DNA of 64,000 nt from Hyphomonadaceae bacterium (GTDB lineage Bacteria; Pseudomonadota; Alphaproteobacteria; Caulobacterales; Aquidulcibacteraceae). Both the position numbers and the translations under genes were made by a program. The notes under the pieces were generated by a model. That model was not told the origin of the DNA and ran no database searches. It saw only the letters and a program-made list of their open reading frames with translations. How positions within the stretch are numbered: position 1 is the first letter of the stretch; every line of letters starts with the position of its first letter. Positions 57,299-64,000 of this stretch are shown here, one piece after another. The stretch is taken from assembly GCA_022841905.1 (NCBI GenBank), contig JALHQO010000004.1, positions 124,001-188,000 of the forward strand, in the 5' to 3' direction.

Positions 57299-57825
57299 TC
57301 GTTCACCACGACAAGCCGCATGCCCTTCGGCGCTTTGGCGGCCGGCGGATGCAGCGAGCCTAGGCGCAGGAGCTGGATGGTCGCGCCGTCCAGGAAGGTC
57401 TCGCCGCCGAGCGGCTGAAACAAGCCAAGGAAACGATTGCCAAGCGCGTGATCGACTTTGAGCGGCGTCAGCAGGATTTCAGCGCCAAGCAACTTGGCGC
57501 AATTGGTAACCGCGGTGACGCGGGCGATGGCCGGCTCGCCCGCGGCGGCGCTGGCGTCGATGAGCGCATTCACCAAAGCCAGATCGGGGCCCAGAAAGAA
57601 GCGGGCGAAGTCGTGCTCTTTGAAGTCGCGGCCGAAGAGGGCGACGAGGTCCTTGCCGAAGGTGCGGATCGGCATGCGTCCGTCTTTGGCGCGTTCGATC
57701 ACGAAGAGGCGCTCCAGCACTTGATCGGCGCCGCCCTTCTTGGGCGCCGCCGCCGCGCCAGCTAGGGCGCGTCCGTACGCGAGCAGGGCCCGTGTATCGG
57801 GATGAAAGGTCTCTTCTCCCAACAT
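57295..57825 (-). CDS. PAS_5 domain protein
   Basis: 176 residues resembling the alphaproteobacterial PAS_5 (formerly DUF1457) family: DTRALLAYGRALAG near the start, LERLFVIERAKDGRMPIRTFGKDLVALFGRDFKEHDFARFF in the centre, and a C-terminal LRLGSLHP. A single PAS-like sensor fold without output domain; the ligand is unknown. Convergent with the Pr6Pr gene. Confidence 0.8.
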   Translation of the reverse strand: MLGEETFHPDTRALLAYGRALAGAAAAPKKGGADQVLERLFVIERAKDGRMPIRTFGKDLVALFGRDFKEHDFARFFLGPDLALVNALIDASAAAGEPAIARVTAVTNCAKLLGAEILLTPLKVDHALGNRFLGLFQPLGGETFLDGATIQLLRLGSLHPPAAKAPKGMRLVVVND

Positions 57826-58001
57826 TAATGCTTAAGCGCCTTGGCGTCCTTCGAATGCGCACGGTGTCACGCAAGCCTCGGGCCCAAGCGGCGCTTGGAT
57901 TTTTTGGGGAATTGCGTGTTTTGCCGGGTCGCTTTCGTGCGCTGGGCGATGTCTGGCCCTTGCCTTGCAGCACGCTGGGCGAGATTCAGGAGAAACGGCA
58001 A

Positions 58002-58793
58002 ATGACCGTTCCAGCCCGGTACATTCTGGCCGCGATCGCTTTCGGCGTCGCTGCCCTTGGACTTTTCCTACTGCCGACGGACGCGGCTGCCGATTGCATC
58101 GGCTGTCACCGTCCGCAGCCGCCGACATGCCAGAGCGGCTGCAACACGCCGCCGCCCGTCTGCTGCGAGCGGCCCGCTGTGGTGGTGCCGCCGCCGCATG
58201 TGCCGCCGCCGAACATCGTCATCGTCAATGCAGGCGCGCGCGCGGCAGCCAGCGCCAGCGCGACGGCGATCGCCATCGCCAATGTGCGCACCGGCGACAC
58301 CATCATCCGCTCCAACACGATCGTCGAAGCCGGCGCCTCCGCCGCGGCGACCTCCTCGGCCTTCTCGATCACTGAAGGCTCGGTCGAGATGGAGAGCGTG
58401 ACGCGCGAACGCGATCTGTTGGTGCAGGCAATCTGCATCGACTCCAGCGGCAACCCGCATCCAGCGTCGCAGACCTTTGGCGGCCAAGCTGTTGCGCAAA
58501 GCCACCGCGGCGAACTCTATCGCTGCATGGCCGGCACGCGCATGCGCTACACAATGGACGGCCGCTCTTATGATTGCGAACCCGGCCAAGCGCTTTGGTA
58601 CGAGAACGGCGCCGTTGAGTGCCGCGCTCAGATCGCGCGCCGCCAGTGCAATGAACGCTCGCTGCTCCGCCGCTTCGGCGCTGGCGACAAGCTGATCCGC
58701 ATCCGCGACACCGAAACCCGCGAAGCCATCAGTGAGACCCAATTCCAAGGAACGATGCTCATGGACGGCGGCGTCGGCCAAGGCGTGTACTGA
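58002..58793 (+). CDS. Hypothetical secreted Cys/Pro-rich protein
   Basis: 263 residues from ATG 58002. Signal peptide (about 5-28). A Cys/Pro-rich stretch ([17 protein letters not shown]...PPVCCERP, six Cys within about 28 residues) and an Ala/Ser-rich low-complexity part ([15 protein letters not shown]) follow. The C-terminal domain (about 125-263) has more Cys ([32 protein letters not shown]). Cys abundance suggests a disulfide-rich envelope protein. No family recognised. It ends in a strong terminator. Confidence 0.7.
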   Translation: MTVPARYILAAIAFGVAALGLFLLPTDAAADCIGCHRPQPPTCQSGCNTPPPVCCERPAVVVPPPHVPPPNIVIVNAGARAAASASATAIAIANVRTGDTIIRSNTIVEAGASAAATSSAFSITEGSVEMESVTRERDLLVQAICIDSSGNPHPASQTFGGQAVAQSHRGELYRCMAGTRMRYTMDGRSYDCEPGQALWYENGAVECRAQIARRQCNERSLLRRFGAGDKLIRIRDTETREAISETQFQGTMLMDGGVGQGVY

Positions 58794-58850
58794 ACGCCTT
58801 CAACTTTCCGCTCCACCCAATTCCGATCTCAAGGCCATCCCCTCGGCCTG

Positions 58851-58877
58851 CCCCCGCGAAAGCGGGGGTTTTTCTTT
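58851..58877 (+). terminator. Strong intrinsic terminator
   Basis: CCCCCGC-GAAA-GCGGGGG followed by TTTTTCTTT: a perfect 7-base stem with a GNRA tetraloop and T-run, 57 bases after the Cys-rich protein gene and before gatB. Confidence 0.92.
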
Positions 58878-58936
58878 GTGGGGAGGCTGGCTGCCACGCG
58901 GTTGCGCGCCTTGGCCGATCCGCTTATCTCGGGTCC

Positions 58937-60413
<1,477 letters not shown>

Positions 60414-60421
<8 letters not shown>

Positions 60422-60767
60422 GGTCCTGAACCGCGACCACATTACCGACGCACTGGGGTTCTGGGAGCCGGCGCGGATCGTCTATAATCTCGTCTTGGCG
60501 ACCATCAGTGCAGTGATCCTTGCGCCGCCTCTCATGTCGGGCGCTGTGCCGTTCGATCAGGTGTCGGCGCCGATGCTAATCGTGATGGCGGTGCTGGCCA
60601 ACGTCGCCTATTGCGCCGCCTATCCGATCGACCTGTTCGTGCAGGCATCGGCTTATCGCGACACGCGCATGGCCTGGCGGGCGGGCATCCTCCTTGTCGG
60701 CATCGTCTTCGCGGGCGCGCTGACTTGGCTGATCGCGAGTGCGGCTGTGAACGTCACAGCGTTCTGA
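60414..60767 (+). CDS. Hypothetical membrane protein
   Basis: 117 residues from GTG 60414, overlapping the gatB end by 8 bases. Three hydrophobic segments (about 23-43, 52-75, 88-112). The N-terminus [28 protein letters not shown] is distinctive, but no family name is known to me. TGATG overlap with the following gene, so gatB and two small genes likely share a transcript. Confidence 0.7.
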
Positions 60768-61102
60768 TGGAACGCCTCTTCTCCTATGGCACGCTGCAGC
60801 TCGAGCGGGTGCAGCGCGAGACGTTTGGCCGACTCCTGGAAGGCGCGCCGGATGCGCTGGTCGGCTTTCGGCGCGATATGGTCGAGATCACCGATCCGGA
60901 CGTGCTGGCTAAGAGCGGCGAGCGCTTTCATCCGATTGTTTCGCGCTCTGGCGATGAGGCCGACCGCGTAGAAGGTACGGTGTTTCTCGTCACATTGGAT
61001 GAGCTAGCGGCCGCGGATGCGTACGAAGTGGCGGACTGTGAGCGCGTGGAGGCGGCTCTGGCGTCAGGCTTGCGCGCTTGGGTCTATATCGCGCGGCGTT
61101 AG
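60767..61102 (+). CDS. Gamma-glutamylcyclotransferase (AIG2-like) family protein
   Basis: 111 residues from ATG 60767. LFSYGTLQ is the substrate-binding loop of the fold, and VEGTVFLVTLDELAAADAYE carries the conserved E of the catalytic region. The family cleaves gamma-glutamyl or related amide bonds, but many members are unassigned. Coupled (TGATG) to the membrane protein upstream. Confidence 0.85.
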   Translation: MERLFSYGTLQLERVQRETFGRLLEGAPDALVGFRRDMVEITDPDVLAKSGERFHPIVSRSGDEADRVEGTVFLVTLDELAAADAYEVADCERVEAALASGLRAWVYIARR

Positions 61103-61425
61103 CCGATCGAGAGTTCGGCGATGGCGCCGTCAACAAGCGTGAAACGATGGTTGAGCCGGATCGGGCTGCCAGGGAATGTGCCTGAAACCAGGGCGCGCAC
61201 AATCACCGAGCCGCTTTCCTCTGACGCTTCCTCCGGCGTGGCGACATCGGCGTATTTGCGCTGTGTATCTTCGATCCAGGCGCGAACGGCGGCGCGGCCG
61301 CGATGATCGTTGTGCTCGTCATGCACCCACGCATTCTCAGCGAACGGTGCGACCATGCCGTCAATATCGTGCCGCGCCTTGGCTTCGAAATATGCGGCAA
61401 TCGGAGCGGGTAGATTGAGCGCCAT
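61099..61425 (-). CDS. SnoaL-like / NTF2-fold protein
   Basis: 108 residues: PAPIAAYFEAKARHDIDGMVAPFAENAWVHDEHNDHRGRAAVRAWIE is the typical SnoaL-like start, followed by strands VIVRALVSGTFPGSPIRLNHRFTL and a terminal DGAIAELSIG. The fold hosts small enzymes and binding proteins; no function can be inferred. Convergent with the cyclotransferase gene. Confidence 0.85.
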   Translation of the reverse strand: MALNLPAPIAAYFEAKARHDIDGMVAPFAENAWVHDEHNDHRGRAAVRAWIEDTQRKYADVATPEEASEESGSVIVRALVSGTFPGSPIRLNHRFTLVDGAIAELSIG

Positions 61426-61490
61426 GACTGTCCCTCATGCTGAAGCTCAGCACGTGGTGAAGCGTCGGCACTCTGGCAAGTGTCGCAGGT

Positions 61491-61673
61491 CTAGCGCGCC
61501 CGCGCAGCCAGCGGCGTGTAGCGGGCGACGTGGCCGGCGGCGCCGATGACGGCCGGGCCTTCAATCTCGGCGCGCAGATGCGCTTCGTATGAACCGGCCT
61601 GCAGCGAAGCGATGCGATCGCCGCCGGGCACGAAGGCCTGCATCATGACGGCGAACCAAATGTAGAGCAGCAT
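61491..61673 (-). CDS. Small hypothetical exported or membrane protein (60 aa)
   Basis: From ATG 61673: MLLYIWFAVMMQAFVPGGDR gives one short hydrophobic N-terminus, then a polar remainder (SYEAHLRAEIEGPAVIGAAGH). Ten bases downstream of the similar small gene at 61684, so the two look like a pair. No family. Confidence 0.45.
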   Translation of the reverse strand: MLLYIWFAVMMQAFVPGGDRIASLQAGSYEAHLRAEIEGPAVIGAAGHVARYTPLAARAR

Positions 61674-61683
61674 TGGCGTCCCC

Positions 61684-61851
61684 TCAGAAAATCGCGGCGT
61701 CGTCTTCATCGACCCAGCCCAGCGTCATGAGCGGACGCGCGACCGCTTCCACGGTGGCGATCTGCGCTTCGACGGCGTGGCTGGAGAAGCTTGCGATGCT
61801 TGTGGGGGTGAATGCGGACGCGAGCGCCCAGAACCAAACCAGTGCATACAT
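61684..61851 (-). CDS. Small hypothetical protein with N-terminal hydrophobic segment (55 aa)
   Basis: ATG 61851 to TGA 61684. The product starts MYALVWFWALASAFTPT, then SFSSHAVEAQIATVEAVARP and an acidic end WVDEDDAAIF. The layout is close to the 60-residue protein just downstream (short hydrophobic N-terminus plus VEA/IEG helix), suggesting related or paired genes. Too short for certainty. Confidence 0.45.
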   Translation of the reverse strand: MYALVWFWALASAFTPTSIASFSSHAVEAQIATVEAVARPLMTLGWVDEDDAAIF

Positions 61852-61984
61852 CAGCGCTTCTCCCTTAACCCGGGTGAAGCGTGGTTCAGTTTGGTTTCGC
61901 GGGCGTTAACGAAACGCGTGTCGCGTCCCGGAGACGGGGAGGATCTCCGGGACGCTTGTGGACACGTCGTTCAGCCAGGGAGGG

Positions 61985-62497
61985 TTATTGGCTGGCGATG
62001 ATGCCCAAGATCACGCCCGTTGCGATGCCGACGAGCAGCAGATCGCCGCGGTCGTCACGGACGTAGTGGTAGCCGCGCGGCGGGTGGCGATAGCCGTAGC
62101 GATCATAGTCGCGCACGACGACGTAGCGGTCGCGGTAGTAGCGCGGCAGACGTTCGCCACGGCGCCAGCCACGATAATCGTAGCGGACATGGTCGCGGTA
62201 CGCGGCAGGCGGCGGGCCGTAATTCCAGCGGCCTTGGTAATGGTAGCCGTTATAGCGGCGATCATCCCAACGGTCGCGGCGGGCTTCGCGGCGGTAATCT
62301 CTGCGATCGTCGCGGCGATCATCGCGATAGTCGCGACGGTCATCACGGCGGTCATCGCGGTAGTCACGACGGTCGTCACGGCGATCGTCGCGATCACGGT
62401 GGCGTTCGCCGCGATGTTGCGCAGCGGCGTCCGTGGGCAGGGCCAACGGGGCCGCAAAGGTAGCAGCGGCAAGGGCCGCCATAGCAAGGCGTTTCAT
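61985..62497 (-). CDS. RcnB-like periplasmic protein with Arg/Asp repeats
   Basis: 170 residues from ATG 62497. Signal peptide (about 1-27). A repeated RRDDRRDYRDD segment (about 32-72; the DNA shows near-perfect 33-base tandem units) and a Tyr/Arg-rich middle follow. The RcnB-type C-terminus is DRYVVVRDYDRYGYRHPPRG...DLLLVGIATGVILGII, with a final hydrophobic stretch. RcnB-family proteins affect Ni/Co handling in E. coli; here only the fold is suggested. A palindrome lies 24 bases upstream. Confidence 0.8.
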   Translation of the reverse strand: MKRLAMAALAAATFAAPLALPTDAAAQHRGERHRDRDDRRDDRRDYRDDRRDDRRDYRDDRRDDRRDYRREARRDRWDDRRYNGYHYQGRWNYGPPPAAYRDHVRYDYRGWRRGERLPRYYRDRYVVVRDYDRYGYRHPPRGYHYVRDDRGDLLLVGIATGVILGIIASQ

Positions 62498-62520
62498 GCG
62501 AGGTCTCCTTCCTGCTTCCC

Positions 62521-62538
62521 TTGAACGGCTCCGTTCAA
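62521..62538. promoter_or_regulatory. Palindrome TTGAACGG-CT-CCGTTCAA upstream of the RcnB-like gene
   Basis: A perfect 8-base inverted repeat with 2-base spacer, 24 bases before the start codon on the minus strand. Candidate operator, or a 5'-leader hairpin. The rest of the 292-base gap to the GST gene at 62790 shows no gene. Confidence 0.4.
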
Positions 62539-62789
62539 AAGAAGGTCCCTCAATCGCCTGCGAGTGTGTCGGGGCGTGACTGAACTGTGTCTGAATGGAT
62601 GAGGAACTGCTGCACGGATGTGTGGCAGAGTTTGTCAAACACGCGCCGCGCAATACTTGGCCGCAGGCGCCAAGGCGTGGAAGCCTGAAATCTCACGCGG
62701 GTGTGAAGTCTCGCCTTAAACGTGTGTCACTCTGCGGCAGCTAGCAGTATGGCGCGTAAGGCCCCATCTTGGCGCGAACGAGGGCTGAT

Positions 62790-63542
62790 ATGACGAATCC
62801 GATTGAGCTGTATTTCTGGCCGACGCCGAATGGCTGGAAGATTTCCATCGCGCTCGAAGAGATGGGGCTGCCTTACGAATTGAAGGCGGTGAACATCGGC
62901 AAGGGCGAACAATTTGCACCGAGCTTTCTGGCCATCTCGCCGAACAATCGCATGCCGGCGATCATCGATCCCGATGGTCCGGGCGGCGCGCCGATTTCCG
63001 TGTTCGAGTCGGGCGCGATCCTGCAGTATCTCGGACGCAAGAGCGGGCAGTTTTATCCAACCGATGAACGCGCGCGGATCAAGGTCGATGAGTGGTTGAT
63101 CTGGCAGGTCGCCAACCTGGGGCCAATGGCCGGGCAAGCCAGTCACTTCATCAACTACGCGCCGAAGATCGTCGACGATGCGGCGCTGATTGAATACGGC
63201 CGCGCGCGCTACGTGAACGAGTTGAACCGTCTGTGTGGCGTGGCTGAGCGCCAGCTTGGCGAGAGCGAGTATCTCGCGGGCGAATACTCGATCGCAGACA
63301 TGGCGTCATGGCCGTGGCTGCGTATCGCGCATAAGCTTGGACAAGGCTTCGATGATTTCCCAAAGCTTAAAGCCTGGGTCGATCGCATTTACGAACGCCC
63401 GGCCGTGCAGCGCGCGCTGAAGGCGGGCGACGAGCTCCGGCAAAAGCAAGACTTGAGTAAGGATCAAGTGCGCGACATGGCCAAGAACTTGTTCGGCCAA
63501 ACCTCTGCTTCGGTGAACGCCGCGAAATCAAATCAAAGCTAG
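62790..63542 (+). CDS. Glutathione S-transferase family protein (YfcG/YghU-like)
   Basis: 250 residues from ATG 62790. The thioredoxin-like N-domain starts IELYFWPTPNGWKISIALEEMGLPYE. The TPNG/xKI pattern is that of YfcG-type disulfide-bond oxidoreductases, where Thr/Asn rather than Cys/Tyr lines the GSH site. NRMPAIID and FESGAILQYLGRKSG bind glutathione. The helical C-domain has YSIADMASWPW. The Lys/Gln-rich tail (LSKDQVRDMAKNLFG) extends beyond the core. Confidence 0.92.
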   Translation: MTNPIELYFWPTPNGWKISIALEEMGLPYELKAVNIGKGEQFAPSFLAISPNNRMPAIIDPDGPGGAPISVFESGAILQYLGRKSGQFYPTDERARIKVDEWLIWQVANLGPMAGQASHFINYAPKIVDDAALIEYGRARYVNELNRLCGVAERQLGESEYLAGEYSIADMASWPWLRIAHKLGQGFDDFPKLKAWVDRIYERPAVQRALKAGDELRQKQDLSKDQVRDMAKNLFGQTSASVNAAKSNQS

Positions 63543-63673
63543 CGGCGCTTAAGCTTATCGCAAGTTATGCACGATATTGCTCCACTCCGACGGCGCGAAA
63601 AATGCACGTCAATGGGGTGGAACGGATATGGCTAAAGCCAGACGTTCCCAAGTGGTACAAGGGAGCGGCCATT

Positions 63674-63943
63674 ATGGCTTTTACAGATTCTGAAATTGCC
63701 GAGGCGCACGAAGCGGTGCGTCAGCAAAGCGACAGCGACAATCTCTACAAGCTGGGTCTGATCTATTCGACCGGCCAAGAGATTGATCTCGTGCAAGCGC
63801 ACATGTGGTTCAACCTGGCCGCCTCGCGCGGTTCGGAATCGGCCAAAGAGTGCCGCCGCGAACTCGCCGAGATGATGACGCGTGACCTGGTCGCCGAAGC
63901 CCAGCGCCGCGCGCGCGAGTGGCTCTCGGTTAAGCACCACTAA
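63674..63943 (+). CDS. Sel1-like repeat protein
   Basis: 89 residues from ATG 63674 (MAFTDSEIAEAHEAV). One Sel1/TPR-like helix pair NLYKLGLIYSTGQEIDLVQAHMWFNLAASRGSESAKECRREL is the hallmark of short alphaproteobacterial SEL1 proteins. Probably a protein-interaction module. The start after GGGAGCGG is preferred over an earlier ATG at 63602. Confidence 0.8.
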   Translation: MAFTDSEIAEAHEAVRQQSDSDNLYKLGLIYSTGQEIDLVQAHMWFNLAASRGSESAKECRRELAEMMTRDLVAEAQRRAREWLSVKHH

Positions 63944-63950
63944 ACGCTGA

Positions 63951-63968
63951 GCGCCGCGCAAGCGGCGC
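63951..63968 (+). terminator. Hairpin after the Sel1 gene
   Basis: GCGCCGC-GCAA-GCGGCGC, a perfect 7-base stem with GNRA loop, 7 bases after the stop codon. No T-run follows within the window, so termination is uncertain. Confidence 0.4.
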
Positions 63969-64000
63969 GCTTGCGGCGATAGCGACCCCATTTCCTCAAG

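Noticed and set aside
61860-61910. Two TTAAC/TTAACG motifs near the small genes as a CtrA site
   Set aside because: The TTAA blocks are about 40 bases apart, not N7, so they do not form a CtrA box.

Overview
The window is a high-GC chromosomal segment of an alphaproteobacterium, most likely in or near Caulobacterales (Caulobacter / Hyphomonadaceae / Terricaulis-like). The evidence is a divK-pleD cell-cycle operon preceded by a textbook CtrA box (TTAA-N7-TTAA), a DUF1476 F-ATPase zeta-type inhibitor, PurS as a separate subunit, and the alphaproteobacterial order pyrB-pyrC-plsY-dprA-topA-rnr. The gene content is chromosomal housekeeping, with no phage, plasmid, transposase, rRNA or CRISPR array. 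The organism assignment is inference.

Layout. 1-6 kb: a partial phosphoglycolate phosphatase, glmU-rpiA, a SET-domain protein, tRNA-Gln and tRNA-Pro, and sppA. 6-10 kb: an unknown protein interrupted by a palindromic repeat, a Nudix hydrolase and a large PPC-domain lipoprotein metallopeptidase. 10-17.5 kb: purine genes purQ, purS, purC and purB, broken up by unrelated genes (an orphan PstS-like lipoprotein, two small membrane proteins, a GFA protein, the ATPase inhibitor and an amber-interrupted mini-lipoprotein). 17.5-23.5 kb: an MFS transporter, an ABC-F ATPase, RidA, DNA polymerase IV and a ROK sugar kinase. 23.5-29.3 kb: divK-pleD, a DUF1036 protein, methionine aminopeptidase, radC (apparently frameshifted), a FemAB/GNAT-like protein and a lipoprotein.

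29.4-42.2 kb (reading leftward): pyrB, a 49-residue membrane protein and pyrC, then an inserted block (MliC-like lipoprotein, TIGR02588/TIGR02587 pair, Tat/lipoprotein beta-glucosidase), then plsY, dprA (frameshifted at a CG run), topA and rnr. 42.3-48.6 kb: small secreted proteins, an AEC transporter, ruvX, and the gatC / membrane protein / GNAT / gatA operon. gatB, which completes the Asp/Glu-tRNA amidotransferase, is 11 kb further on at 58.9 kb. 48.6-54.8 kb: phoH, a gamma carbonic anhydrase, a TonB-like protein and a cell-wall group (L,D-transpeptidase, YcbK-like peptidase, LytM/M23 peptidase), then GYF-like and PilZ proteins. 55-64 kb: a GMC oxidoreductase, small membrane and enzyme genes, an RcnB-like protein, a GST and a Sel1 protein.

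The most distinctive non-coding feature is a set of at least four double-hairpin palindromes (near 2.6, 6.3, 29.3 and 44.0 kb). They share one architecture although their sequences differ, and one copy sits in frame inside a gene. Other repeat types (GTCATCCCGG-ended, CTCATCCGGCCC-type, CCCTAATC-type) fill several intergenic gaps, and one of them supplies the ribosome-binding site of dinB. No intergenic gap exceeds 300 bases. I could not run searches or folding, so family names rest on motifs and recall.
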